From: Cladobotryum mycophilum
Lineage: Eukaryota; Ascomycota; Sordariomycetes; Hypocreales; Hypocreaceae
NCBI GenBank assembly: GCA_036429605.1
Contig: JAVFKD010000004.1
Coordinates: forward strand, 4,712,001-4,776,000
DNA length: 64,000 nucleotides
Reading direction: 5' to 3'
Shown here: piece by piece, positions 47,823 through 60,745 of the stretch
Numbering within the stretch: the first letter of the stretch is position 1
Layout: each line of letters begins with the position of its first letter
The notes under the pieces: model-generated
The model's input: only the letters and a program-made list of their open reading frames with translations
What the model was told of the DNA's origin: nothing
The model's database searches: none
Made by a program: the position numbers and the translations under genes

Positions 47823-50451
47823 CGTGGCTCGCAATTGGAAGACCGGGGTGTATTAGGATTCGAGAAATCGATTGAGACCGAATCAGTAACACAGAGGACT
47901 TGTCGGGAATGAAATCGCAAAACAATATAGTATGAATGCAGCTCAAGCGCGACGGCAAAAGTTTAACGCATATTGTGGAGATGGAACCCTTCTAGAAATG
48001 GTATTCGAACATTGACTTTATAGGCATAAACGAGAAGTCTATATCCCTTGAGCAAGCCAGTGGTAGACCATGGATGGTTTTCATTCAGGTTGTTTGCGTT
48101 ACACAACATGGCTGCCAGAATGTTTGGTGAGACCGAGCCTCATGATGACAATTTCCCTCCTCACTAAAAACAGCCGCACTGGCAAGAATCTGGTATGCTG
48201 GTGGATAAAAACTGGCATTTTAATGTATCTACCCATATGCAGGCTCTTGACTGTGCCTTGTCCGACTTCAACACTTGATAGTATTGGTGACTTTACGAAG
48301 TCATGTAGCCTGGTTTTTCGCGAGAGATCTTCACGGCACTCAGTTTGCGACGGTTGCTAGATCTTGAGTCCAATCAGTGGCCAATCGACCAGGGGGTGCT
48401 CATGCATGGCTGTGTTCGGGACAGCCGATTCGCAAGCCTTCTCGCCTATAGACCAAGTTTCAATGGCCAGCTGCAGCCGACGAGGGCTTCTCCCGGTCTT
48501 CCGTACATGATGTGATTGATTAGGAGTCATTTGGTCGCCTCAAGTTTGCGTAGAATGTGTGTGGATGCTGCGAGAACGACGCAGAGCCGACGGAAGTTTG
48601 CACCAATTACCTGAGTCTCAAACAGCCATATTCGCTTATTTAGATGAAAGAGAGCCTGAAGGAAGGCAAAAGCAAATAAAGAGGCAGGTGTAGTTCGTAT
48701 ATGCGGCGGCTATTATTTTTGGGAGAGCGATGAAGAAGAGATAGCAAGCTGATGAAGACTGATGAAGAGGAAGAAGAAAATAACCAACCTTTATCATACA
48801 GGCATGCAAGATTGTTGCGAGCTAAAGACTTTTAGGTCAGATGTTTTAGCAGCAGCATGCAGACATACATGTGTGATATCATATATGTATGGTCTGGCAG
48901 GTAAGAAGTAGATACTAGATAGTCATCTCAACACATCAGTATCGCCTCCGACAGCCACCCTACACGTCAAGTTTGGCTTCAATGGAGGGGTAGTTGGGAG
49001 GCATGGCCACGCGGGGGGCAGTCAGATATCTTGACTCAGATTGTGGCCTCTTGGGACTCAGCCCACGACAGACACCCCTGACCCAAATGGGCCGTGCTTC
49101 CACACGTGCATAAGGTGTGATCCTGCGAGCAAGGGTGTTTGGAATGGAGGCAAACAAACAAAAAGTACAGCCCATGTCATGCGCGCGGGCTTGGGACATA
49201 ATCTTGATCGTTGTGCATACGCCGCACTTGTTTGCTTGAGCGGTGAGCGAATATCATTAACCTCAAGATTCTAGCTGTTTCTCTCGCCGTGTGCTGTCTT
49301 GACTGGCCATGACAACTTGAGAGAGGTGATGACATGGACCTAGATGGGTCCTTGCGAAACCCGCCACACCTCCCTAAGGTCGTGTAGTCAAGTAGGCTTC
49401 TGTTGCCCTCGAGCTAATGCGAGAATACTATGCAATGAAGAGATTCTGTTTTAGAAGCATGTTTATGATGGAGACATAGACTACCCGGTATCTAAATGAA
49501 TGAAACTGTTGCAATCTGCATAGCCTTTCTTTGCCAAGGTATTGGGTCGGCACGACCAAATCATGTCGACAGAACCGCAAGACCGATCGTGGTTGGATGA
49601 GTACGCATTGATCTTCTACACATGCTCCATTGAAATTAGACAATAATGTGGAGTTGAATGGAATTTCGGTAATGTGTCTATACAAGCCTTTCCTCTGTTT
49701 GAATGAGCGACTGTAAAGTAAGACCTGACTTATGGAATCAAGTATTATGTTAATTACAGGGTAGGCTAACTAAAACATTTTCTACAAGTAGAGGTAGGAC
49801 GTGACACGAGGCGAAAACAATGCTGTTGGAGGCGAGTGGGTGGGCGTGGAAGCACCAACTTGCAAAGTGCATACAAACCAAAGATCTAGCAACGGCATCA
49901 AAATTAAGGAAGGATTGGAAGCAAAGTAGAAGTAGACCAGAAGGCAATATACCAGTCGAAGCTGTGGGCGGGATATATTGATTAATAGCAAATCGGACCC
50001 CTATTGTTGTTTTATGGGACAATAAAAGCCAATGTTGGCTCGTGTAGTGAACAATAGGCTAGGCTAGCTTTTTTAAAGAACAGTCTCTGCTTAGAAATGA
50101 ACTGGTTGGACCTGTTGGTCACAAAAAGCCCTCCTTTGTGTTTTATGTGTGTGTGTGCACACACATGTATTCACAACTAACAGGATAGTGTTGTGAATAC
50201 CAAGTGATGGGGAGATGGCCATTGTTTCAGTCATAACCACAATAAAGCATTGACCCAGTTACGTATTCATGAGTATATGTATGTAGCAGACAAATACCTT
50301 GTGGAGAACTATAGTCTGGGGAGAACCATGATTTGAAACGCTTCGTACTCGACTTATATATATCTCATGCGCATGTCCTCACAAAAGTCTCAATATCGAC
50401 TCTTTGATACACAGGCATTGCCAAACTAATTTCTTTCTATCCATAAACAAC
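47823..50451. other. 2.6-kb divergent promoter region between the regulator and the PKS
   Basis: No supported gene. It should hold the upstream elements of both the Zn2Cys6 gene and the PKS. Simple TG/CA repeats occur near 50145-50165, with palindromic GTGTGTGTGCACACACAC-like symmetry. No operator can be assigned. Confidence 0.5.
50355..50363 (+). promoter_or_regulatory. TATA box candidate for the PKS
   Basis: TATATATAT about 90 bases upstream of the ATG at 50452, followed by an A/C-rich leader ending CATAAACAACATG, a normal fungal start context. Confidence 0.5.
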
Positions 50452-53400
50452 ATGTCACCAAGCAAAGAGAATGATTCACCCATCTCCAGTCATGGGACAC
50501 CGCCTAGGCCATTAGAGACATCCCCCGACATTGCCATTTGTGGTATCGCATTACGATTACCGGGAGGAATCCGCAACACCGATGACTTTTGGAATGTCTT
50601 GGTCAATGGAATCGATACTCGTGGTCCCATACCTGCCCGAAGCTACAATGCTGATGGGTTTGACGAGAGCCTTGGGGGTCGTGAGAGGTCTACTATCAAA
50701 TATGGTCACTTCTTGGATGACGACATCTACAACATTGACACAACTTCCTTCACGTTTGGTAAGGAGGAGGTACAGGTCGTCGACCCACAGCAGAGATTAT
50801 TACTCGAAGTTACCCGTGAATGTCTTGCAGATGCGGGAGAAACCAACTATCGAGGACAACCTGTTGGGTGTTACGTTGGTACCTTTGGCGAGGACTGGTT
50901 AATGAGAACCATGAGAGACTCTCAGAATGTGAAGCAAGGCACTCCCCTTGGGTACATGGATCTCATGTTGGCCAACCGAGTCTCTTACGAAAATGATCTA
51001 CAGGGTCCAAGGTGAGAAATTGCATCGCTCCTCCAGAGTCATGCTAACTTTAATGCCCAAGTATGGTCGTCAAAACAGGTTGCTCAGCATCACTGATAGC
51101 CTTGCATGAAGCTTGCCGAGCCATTCAAGCTGGCGATGCAACATCAGCAATTGTCGCCGGAAGCAACATCATTACATCACCACTGTTTACCTCTACAATG
51201 GAGGGGAATGGCGTGCTTTCCCCAGATGGTGCTTGCAAAACCTTTGATGTTGCAGCTGATGGATACGCTAGAGGTGAAGCTATCAACGCAATCTACATCA
51301 AACCCCTTGCCCAAGCCCTCCGCGATGGCAACCCTATCCGGGCCGTCATAAAGGGGACAGGCTCAAACTCTGACGGCCGAGGGCAAGGCCTGGTTACGCC
51401 GAATTATCTAACACAGGAAGATTTAATGAGACGAATCTACAAGAGGGCTGGTATTGACCCGAATCACACGGCTTACGTTGAGGTATGCGCACCTCCTATC
51501 AATGTGTAAACCGGCTTTCGCACTAAGATATCATCTAGTGTCATGGTACCGGAACAGCAGTCGGCGATCCTGCCGAAACAACGGCTGTTGGTAGGGTATT
51601 TGGCCGAGATGGAGTCCATATCGGCTCAGTAAAACCCAATCTCGGACACTCCGAAGGAGCAGCCGGACTCACTTCATTGATCAAGGCGGTACTGGCTCTT
51701 GAACATAAAACCATCCCTCCACACATTAAACTCAACAACCCAAACCCCAACAGTGAGTATATAAAGTTATCATGATTCCAGCTGCCGTTCAATTGTGGAC
51801 TGACTACGGGATTCTAGTTCCTTTTGCAAAATACAAGTTGAAAGTGCCTCGTGTCCCTACTCCTTTCCCGGAGGACCGGGAGGAGAGGGTGAGTGTCAAC
51901 TCATTTGGTATCGGTGGAAGCAACGCGCATGTAAGTTGAATTGCCATGAAATTGTTCATTCAAAAGATCGTTGTCTAACAAAGTAAAGGCAATTCTCGAG
52001 TCATATTCTCAGGCTCTTGGACTGACACAGAGAGAGAACGGCAAGGAAGAAGCCCCAAATGGTGTAAAGAATGAAGACCTTGTTACTGCAAAACCCGAAC
52101 TGCTCTTGCTCTCGGCTAATACGGAGAAATCTACTAAGGAGCAGATACAGCGATATAAAGACTGGCTCCCTCACGACAAGTCTTCAGCTCCGGACATTGC
52201 ATATACTTTGGCTTTACATAGAGAGCACTTGCGCCATAGAGCCTATGCGATTGTGCAGCAGGGCGTGGTTGCCGAAACCTCTCCATCCATTTCCAAGGCG
52301 CCCCAAAAAGCCCCCAATGTGCTGATGGTCTTCAATGGGCAAGGAGGTCAGTGGCCGTCCATGGGCAAGGAGTTGCTTGACGGCGATGAGGGGTTCCGCA
52401 ACGACATTCTGGTCATGGATCAAACGTTGAAACGCCTCAGCAGTCCGCCGGAATGGACTCTGATTGAAGAATTCTCCAAGTCTCCCGAGGAGAGTCGAAT
52501 CCATGAGGCAGAAATGTCACAGCCGCTTTGCACAGCGCTGCAAGTGGCATTGGTCAACAAGTTTGCAGCTCTCGGTGTAGCACCCAGTGCTGTTGTTGGC
52601 CATTCCAGCGGTGAGATTGCGGCTGCCTATGCAAGCGGGCAGCTTTCAATAGAAGAGGCCATAATTATCGCCTATTACAGGGGTCGTGTCACGAAGAACC
52701 TAGTTCTTGATGGAGCAATGGCGGCGGTGGGGATGGGCGCCGAGGATCTCTCTCCCTACCTATGCGAAGGCGTGGTGTTGGCCTGTGAGAACAGCTCCAA
52801 CAGCTCCACCATCTCTGGTGATGCTCCCAAAGTTGTCGAGGTGCTTGAAAGGATCAAAAAGGAAAGCCCAGACACATTTACGCGGAAACTCAAGGTGGAG
52901 ATGGCCTATCATTCTCGTAAGTTAATTGCCTGATTATTATCTTGAACGCTGGAAGAGAAAGATAAACTGATGGATGAAACAGATCATATGGCGACAATTG
53001 CCGATGAATACCAGAGTCTCATGGAAGCTGACTTGTCAAAGTTCGCAGGCCCAAAGGCACAGCGGGACGTGGAATTTCATTCTTCAGTCCATTGCAAGAC
53101 CATGAATTCTGGTCTTGCGAACCCGGCTTATTGGGTAGCTAACCTTACGTCGCCTGTGAGATTCCTATCAGCAGCCTCCAACATGGTGAATGCACACAAC
53201 GGTATTTTCCTCGAAATCGGTCCGCATGGAACCCTTTCCAGCGCCTTGAAAGACGTTTGCGCGAGAGAGGACAGGCCATTCGTCTATAAATCTGCCATGA
53301 ATCGCGGGTCAAACTCTGCAATCAGCTTTCTCTCCTCCGTTGGTCACCTATACCAACAAGGTGTTGCTTTAAGCCTAGCGCCCTTGTATCCAACCGGAAA

Positions 53401-56400
53401 AGCCATAGGTTCACTCCCTACTTACAGCTGGGATCACAACCTGTCATCATGGCATGAGAGTCGTATTTCCAAGGACTGGAGGTCTCGTCAGATCCCTGAT
53501 CATTGCCTGCTTGGCTCCAGAGTTATCGAGGGAGGAGACGTGGAGCCGCAATGGCGAAACGTTCTCGATCTGAACACCGAGAGCTGGCTGGCAGATCATA
53601 AGATCAACGCTGATGTAGTCTTCCCCTTCGCGGGCTACATCGCCATGGCCGGTGAAGCCGTGAGGCAAGTCACGAACTCGCCGCTGGGGTCAGGATACCG
53701 ACTACGGCATGCTTATGCTCATGCCGCCCTGGTTTTGCCGGAGAACTCTATCATTGAGATGGTGACAAGTCTCCGTCGCCACAAACTGGATGACAGTCGA
53801 GACTCGGATTGGTTTGACTTTACTATCTCGTCATACAATGGGTCCGCATGGATGAAGCACTTTGATGGAAGAGTAAGCTTGGCAGATGTTAGAAGGGCCC
53901 CAACTCAGTGGAAGCCGTGTGAGCGATTGCCTCGAACCGTCAAAACCTCCCAAATCTACTCGGCGTTGGCCAAGGTTGGCTTTGTCTATGGGCCAGACTT
54001 TAATGACTTGACAAACATAACATCTTCAGCCACAGAGGAAATTGCCGCTGCCGATATCGTCAATAAAAGCGAACAATTGCGCTCCGCCTTCACCATGCAC
54101 CCGGCTACCATTGATGCGTGCCTGCAGTTACTTTTGATAGCCCAAGCGAGGGGCCTTGGGAGGCACATGGCTGACTTGAGCCTCCCCACTGTGATTGAGG
54201 AGCTTGAAGTAGGCCCTGCGACGAGTGAAGTGCTGCATGCCAGGGCGTGGTATGGAAGCCATGCAGAGGCGAAACGCTCGGTCGAATGTGTTGGGGATGG
54301 AACTCTTGCCTTGCGAGCTAGCGGCGTAGAGCTTCGTCCATTAGCAGACGAAAAGGCCGGAGACAACGTTGATGCTCACGCTGCTGCCAGAATACAGTGG
54401 CTCCCGCATTTTGACTTTGCTGACCTGACTTCCGCAGTCAAGGCCCCGCGTTCATTGAGAGAGGAGGTAGATCTCCATGAACAGTTTGCTCTGCTTTGCA
54501 TTCTGGAAGCTGCGGAGAGAGTAAAATCTCTGACTCCAGGCCCGCCTCATTTTACTAAGCTCTGGGACTGGATACAGTGGAAAATTGGTCACGCTGTGAA
54601 CGGCACTTATGAGCAGGTGAGGGACGCTGAAACCTACGTCAAGCTCTCGAGCACAGAGAGATGGGCCAAGATTGATGAGATTACGTCGAATCTGTCACAG
54701 GTGCCAGAAGGTTCAAAGGCAAGAGTACTCATGACAGCTACATTGCGGTTGGTTAATAATATTGAACAACTATTCACCGGGGAGGTTGATATATTCACTC
54801 TTTTGCCGGCAGACGAAATCCTCGGTCAGATATATCAGACCGTGGACTACGACTATACCACACTTGCACGACTGCTCGCTCACACACGGCCAACGCTTCG
54901 CATTCTTGAGGTTGGAGCAGGCACTGGCACGACCACGGCGAATATTCTCAACAGCTTGAAGGACGTGGCAGGATTTCCTTTATACTCGACATATACATTT
55001 ACTGACATCTCAAGCGGATTTTTTGAGTCGGCCAAGGTGCGATTCGCCTCATTTTCAAACATCGAGTATCGGATTCTGGACATAACGAGAGATGCTAAAG
55101 AGCAAGGCTTCGAGTACGGAGCCTATGATTGGATTATTGCAAACAATGTTATCCACGCCACGCCCTCTCTGAAGGAGACTCTGACTAATCTCCATTCGTT
55201 TCTTAGCGAGGACGGAGTTCTTATGGTTGTTGAGTTGATTGGCGAGCCTCCTTCAACGGACTTGGTGTTTGGGTGCTTTCCTGGATGGTGGCTGGGCGAG
55301 GAGGATGACCGCAAGTACTCACCAGCCGTCACTGTAGAAAGATGGGACCGGGAATTCCGAGCTTCTGGATTCACAGGCCTAGACACAGCCATCTACAACG
55401 ATGAAAAGCCCTATCAGCAAAGCGTGGTTATGCTCTCTAGGAAAAAGGCCGAGGGTGGAAACATCAATGCCACGTTCAAGGCCACAATCCTTTCTGGAAG
55501 CCCAACTGAGAAAGATCTTGTTTCAATCCAAAAGGTTGAAGCATCACTGAAGGGGAAGAACTGGGAAATAACCCATTCCAAGCTCGGTGATCCTATCCCG
55601 GAGGACCACAGCATCATCTCTTGCTTAGACTTTGGGGACAGCTTCTTCGAAGACATCGCTGAAGAGGACTTTGTCAAGTTCCAAGAGTTTACAAGGTCTG
55701 TAGGCTCTCGCAAGGTCTTGTGGCTTACCCGTCCCGTGCAGATAGACTGCAGAGACCCACGAACGGCATTCTCTCTCGGTGTAGTCCGGTCGATTCGGTC
55801 TGAGCTCGGAGTCGACTTCTGTACGCTCGAGATTGATCAAAAAGAGGAAGAATTTGGATCAATCTGTGCCAAGATCTTTGAAAGGATACACAACAAGTCC
55901 ACGTCGGATCGAAACGTGGATTCGGATAAAGAATTCGTCTTTCACAACGGATACATCTGCGTTGGTCGCTTTTACCCATTCTCGCTTGCTGAGGAGGTAT
56001 GCGAGCTGAGCAACGAGGTTAAAGCAATGGAGAATGCCCTCGTGGACAAGTATCTCGTTGTTGAGAGACCCGGCGCGATGGGAACTATAGGCTGGAGGGC
56101 TCGGCCCTTGCCTCTTGTTGTCCCATTCGACCAGGTCGAGATTGACGTCTCATCGATAGGCGTCAACTTCCATGATACTGCAGCAGCAGCAGGGTTGATT
56201 TCCTCGGGCGAACAGAACATCAAGCTTGGATGTGAGGTGACGGGAACTGTGCGGCGCGTCGGCGAGGGTGTGAGCAATTTCAAAGTGGGAGATCGTGTCT
56301 TGGCCTTGGCAAACGACGGCGCTTCAACCTTTACCACGCTTCCCGAGGACCTCGTGTACAAGATCCCAGATAATCTAAGTTTCGATGAGGCTGCTACTAT

Positions 56401-58432
56401 TCCTACATGTTTCGCTACCGCCATTGTCGCGTTTCTTGACATTGGGCAGCTTCGAAAGTCTATGAGTGTTTTGATCCATTCCGCGTGCGGTGGCCTGGGA
56501 TTAGCAGCCGTCCAGATTGCTCAGATGGTTGGGGCAGAGATATTTGCTACCGTTGGTTCGGAGACAAAGATCGAATACTTGGTCAATGAGTACGGCATTC
56601 AGCGAGATCACATCTTCTCTTCCCGAAATACTTCTTTCCTAGATGGCGTAATGCAGGTCACTAACGGCAGAGGTGTGGATCTGGTTTTGAACTCAGTCTC
56701 TGGAGAACTATTGGATGCTTCATGCAAGTGCGTGGCCAAGTACGGCAAGTTGCTCGAGGTGGGGATACGAGACATGCTGGACCACGGACAACTTGACATG
56801 GTCCATTTCCTTGGTAATAGATCTTACTGCGCTATTAATCTTGCAGATATGATCCTCCAGCGGCCTGAAATGATTCAAGGGTAAGACCGGCAAAAGCTTT
56901 TCTCCTTAATTACCCTTTGTTGCATATGTACTAACGCATGAACAGTCTGCTACAAAGGTCGATTGACTTTATCGAGCGTGGACTTCTCAAGCCATTGAAT
57001 CCAATCACACGCTTTGACGGAAACGATGCTAGAAAGGCCTTCCAGTCCCTTCAGGCTGGAACACACATCGGCAAGTTTGTCTTGAATCTCCCAGGTTCGG
57101 ATCAAGCGTTGGACCTGGATGCGACATTGGAAACTCAGCCTCTGACCTTTGACTCCGGGGCTGCTTACCTCCTCGTCGGAGGGTTGACGGGACTGGGAAG
57201 ACTGCTGGCCGTTTGGATGGCGGAGCGAGGCGCCAAGAACCTGATCTTCTTCTCGAGAACTGCGGGAGATAGCGATGAACACCAAGCCTTTGTCAAGGAG
57301 CTGGATTCCATGGGATGCTCGTCCATCCTGGTAAAAGGCGATGTCACCAAAGTCGACGACATTCACGTGGCAATCAAGGCCTCGCCGGTGCCGATTAAGG
57401 GTGTTTTCCATCTTGCAGTGGTTTCTTTCGTAAGTGATCAATCCTGGCTGGGAGGGGAGTGAGAATTTCGTGTTGCAGTGGATATCTGACCAAACTTTAG
57501 GACATTCTATTGTTGGAAATGAAATGGTCCGAATGGAATAAGGTCATTGAACCAAAGGTCAAGGGTGCTCTGAGCCTACACGAGGCTTTCCTCGGCCAGT
57601 CTTTGGACTTCTTCTGGCTTGCTTCCAGTGTTGCCACAGTAATCGACCAACCAGGTCAAGCCAACTACAAAGCTGCCAACTGCTTCCTTGACGCCTTTTG
57701 TCAGTACAGAAGTTCACTCGGCCTGCCAGCCTCTGTTTTGTCTATCGCTGCGATTGAAGATGTCGGCACTCTTGCCGAGCGGCCTGAGGCCATGTTGGCT
57801 ATGAAGTTCCAGGGACAGTACCTGTTGAGAGACAGTGCATTCCTAGACTCGGTGGAGGCAACAGTTCTCAACTCGACTAACCATCGTTCCCAGCACCTCT
57901 CCCTATCCCAAAATAAACAGCTTTGGGAGGCCAGGGGGCAGACTCGTGGGTTCCCATCAGCTATTCCAATCATATTTTCATCGGAATGGCTTCCGAAACC
58001 CATCTAGATAGCGCCGAGACTCGTGTAAGCTGGCGGCGAGATGTGCGAATGGGCTTTTACCATAACACCAACCCAGAGAAAACGTCCGAGTCGACGGAAG
58101 CAATAAGCGAGCTGAAAAATCTCGTCAACAGTCTCAACGATAAGAATGCCGTTCAGGTCCTTGCCGATCCGTCCAGTATTGATCTCCTCGCTATCGAAGC
58201 CGGTAGAAAAGTGAATATGCTTTTGCTGCGCGAGGACAACGACGTGCTCCCTGAGCTCACCCTTCTTCAGATGGGACTAGACTCCCTCACGGCCGTCGAG
58301 CTGAGGAGATGGTTCAAGCAGGTGCTCAAAGTCCAGGTAAGGGCTCTGGAGATGACAAACGCAATGAGTCTAAAACAGATTGGAGAGCTTCTCGCCAGCA
58401 AACTGATTGAGAAATTCGCGCCGGCTGCATAA
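50452..58432 (+). CDS. Highly reducing type I polyketide synthase, KS-AT-DH-MT-ER-KR-ACP, one frame break
   Basis: Iterative HR-PKS building a methylated, reduced polyketide; product unknown. Exons 50452-51011, 51062-51482, 51539-51752, 51818-51930, 51989-52916, 52983-56880, 56946-57429 and 57501-58432; 2,516 residues with one base added. KS: C194 in KTGCSAS, H329 in CHGTGTAVGDP, H364 in KPNLGHSEG. AT: S642 in GHSSGE, with FNGQGGQWPSMG before it. DH: H951 in LADHKINADVVFPFAGYIAM and D1123 in HPATIDAC. C-MT: LEVGAGTGTTTANIL near 1388. ER: GVNFHDTAAAAG near 1806 and SACGGLGLAAVQIAQ near 1913. KR: LLVGGLTGLGR near 2118 and Y2262 in GQANYKAANCF. ACP: S2468 in MGLDSLTAVELR. The frame shifts between KR and ACP; one extra G in run 57934-57938 joins LWEARG to ADSWVPISYSNH. 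No release domain is fused. Confidence 0.95.
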
Positions 58433-59170
58433 TGTTATCAGGTTGTGGATCCCCGGACATGCGCAACGATGGAGCGGTGGTGACGATGGATGTATTGAGG
58501 TTTAGTATTAGCAAGTGAGACTACATGGATAGAGCCATGGGGAGGAAATGAGAGGAGTGATGCTCTTGAGCTTGGTGTATGTACTTGGCGTAAGACAATA
58601 GATGCTTGAGTTTGCCAATTTGTCTGTTGTTTTACATTGAAGTGTGATGCAAAAAAGATGTTTCTAGAGCAAGGTAAGCAAGCTCGAAATAAGGGGGGTC
58701 TGGTTTGGTCTGAGACAAGGAGCTATATGGGTAGAGAAAGCAAAGCCATGAGTCATAGTTTGGAGAGAACTTGAAGCCTTTTTTGAAGAAATAATTTATA
58801 AAGAGTTCATCCGTTACTCAACTCAAGCATGTGAATCTCTGAGCTCTAGTTGGGGATGCAAATGTAATCATGAGGATTGAATATCTAGAGAGCTTATAAA
58901 CACCTGTGGACCTCTAGGGTATCATTAGCACAGCTGGCGCCCTCAATTTACAGAGCCTGCACGTGCTGGAACTACCACTGTGACGCCGTGATCCATCGAG
59001 GATGTCTCAGCATCAACTTGGCTCATTGCATCCTCACGCATACAACTTTATTCTCATGTCCAGGCCGTTTCGTTCTTTACTCCAAGACCGCTGTACCAAA
59101 CTGAACTGCTGGGCTTCATGAGCCGCAGCATCATATATAGACCAAGGCATCACGTTTGTCACCATACTCC
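58433..59170. other. Intergenic region downstream of the PKS
   Basis: About 740 bases holding the PKS 3' flank and the promoter of the PLD-like gene (a TATATAT element at about 59130 is rather close to the ATG). No supported gene. Confidence 0.5.
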
Positions 59171-60655
59171 ATGTCGCCATCTCCCCCGCCTTTGGAGATT
59201 CCCATATCCTTTGTTGTTCCTTGGAGGAATTTACTGCTCGCTCATCAAGATGCACGCTCGGATGATGTTCCCAACTATCATGACGCCAGAGGCATCGACT
59301 CGCTCATGATGAGTAGCGTCCCCAGGTCGCTATACGTCGGGACAGGCCATTCAATATTTGCGAGAGCCATACTTCCCGCCATCGCAGCGGCCAAGCGCTC
59401 GGTTCATTTTGTCACTTGCTTTTGGGCACCGTCGCCGTCACTTGATGGCTTTCGGGAGACGCTTCTTCAACTCGTCGCATCTCGCTCACGAAATAGCGAG
59501 CCATTGTCTACGCTGCACATGAGCATTGGGTTCTCATCTTGGGGCCTCTTTCAAAAGCTGTTTCACACATCTTCTTTGGATGGTCGCGTATATCCTCCAA
59601 GGGAATGGGCGAAGCTAGGGCTGCCTGACGAGGAGTCGCTCCGAAAAGGCGGGATAGAACTGACCGTCAAGAGTCTGTTTTTCACCCCCTTTAGTGTTTT
59701 ACATCCGAAATACGTCATTATTGATGAAACAAGGGCGTGGGTGCCGAGCTGCAACGTTAGCTGGGAGAGGTGGTTTGAGGGCTGCGTTGAACTAGAGGGG
59801 GAAGTTGTCGACGGACTGCTGAATTTCCATGCAAGAGTTTGGGGCGCCAATGTCGATGCTGAAGCAAATCATGAGGCCGGACTTGAGTTGAGCGACAGAC
59901 GAGGAATTGAGACACAAGATGTGGACGCGCAGGACCCGGACGAGACGTCCAGCTCATCACCGCTTCATGGGGAGGATGATCAGTCTGCGACACAGCACAT
60001 TCACTTTTCCAAGACGACACCCACGCCCACAGTATTTCTGCCATCACCACATCATCGAAACCCTAGGTTCCGCTTCTTCCCCTTCCTCTCACACTCTGAT
60101 CCGCCCATGACACCGCTAAACGCCGCTCTGCTTACCCTCTTTGCCAATGCGCGACACGAGATCCATCTTGTGACGCCCAATGTCACGTCTTGGCCTGTGC
60201 TGGAAGCGCTCCTCGTCGCACTCTCTCGCGGGGTCAATGTGCAGATTCGAACAAGCAAGAATATGATGTTGATAGAGCAGCTCGTCACTGCGGGGACGAC
60301 GACGTCGTGGTGCCTGAAGAAGTTGATAAAAAAATACCGGAAGCTGGTTGATCGGTCGCAGCCATCTGATTTGGAAGCGCAGCCGGTACATCCCGGAAGG
60401 CTGGAGATATTCTATTATAAACCGCTCAGGGGCAGGAGAGACAAGGAAGACGAGCCTGTTGTAAGTCACTTCAAGATGACCATGGTGGACGGAGAGTACC
60501 TGGTGCTGGGCTCGGGCAACATGGATAGAGCTAGCTGGTGGACGAGCCAAGAGTTGGGAGTGTTGTTTTACATGCCCGGCTTTCAGGAGCGAAAATTATG
60601 GGAGAGAGTGCTGGAGCAAAGAGCAGAGGTCATGTTTCAGTCGAGTCATGATTGA
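59171..60655 (+). CDS. Phospholipase D-like protein with two HKD motifs
   Basis: PLD-superfamily protein; members hydrolyse or transfer phosphodiesters, and the substrate here is unknown. Intronless, 494 residues. Two HxKxxxxD motifs are visible: HPKYVIID (H178, K180, D185) with SCNVSWERWFEG after it, and HFKMTMVD (H433) followed by GSGNMDRASW. The usual Gly-Ser-x-Asn after each HKD is intact only in the second copy; the first reads PSCNVS. A roughly 100-residue acidic Ser/Asp-rich linker (near 240-310) separates the halves. No signal peptide is visible. The first ATG in frame is 59171; the frame is open 15 bases further up without an ATG. An internal GTAAGT at 60461 codes for Val-Ser just before the second HKD and is not a splice site. 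It is tandem with the PKS, but a role in polyketide synthesis is not established. Confidence 0.88.
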   Translation: MSPSPPPLEIPISFVVPWRNLLLAHQDARSDDVPNYHDARGIDSLMMSSVPRSLYVGTGHSIFARAILPAIAAAKRSVHFVTCFWAPSPSLDGFRETLLQLVASRSRNSEPLSTLHMSIGFSSWGLFQKLFHTSSLDGRVYPPREWAKLGLPDEESLRKGGIELTVKSLFFTPFSVLHPKYVIIDETRAWVPSCNVSWERWFEGCVELEGEVVDGLLNFHARVWGANVDAEANHEAGLELSDRRGIETQDVDAQDPDETSSSSPLHGEDDQSATQHIHFSKTTPTPTVFLPSPHHRNPRFRFFPFLSHSDPPMTPLNAALLTLFANARHEIHLVTPNVTSWPVLEALLVALSRGVNVQIRTSKNMMLIEQLVTAGTTTSWCLKKLIKKYRKLVDRSQPSDLEAQPVHPGRLEIFYYKPLRGRRDKEDEPVVSHFKMTMVDGEYLVLGSGNMDRASWWTSQELGVLFYMPGFQERKLWERVLEQRAEVMFQSSHD

Positions 60656-60726
60656 TCATGGCGAGCAGATGTGACATATCGAGAGCATAGAAGGATAAGT
60701 CATATTCTTTGATATAAATTAGTTTT

Positions 60727-60745
60727 TTCTTTCTTTCTTTCTTTC
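60727..60745. repeat. (CTTT)n short tandem repeat
   Basis: Four to five CTTT units in the 90-base space between two convergent stop codons. Confidence 0.85.

Noticed and set aside
60461..60466. GTAAGT inside the PLD-like gene as a splice donor
   Set aside because: The downstream frame continues directly into the second HKD motif, so splicing here would remove a catalytic motif.
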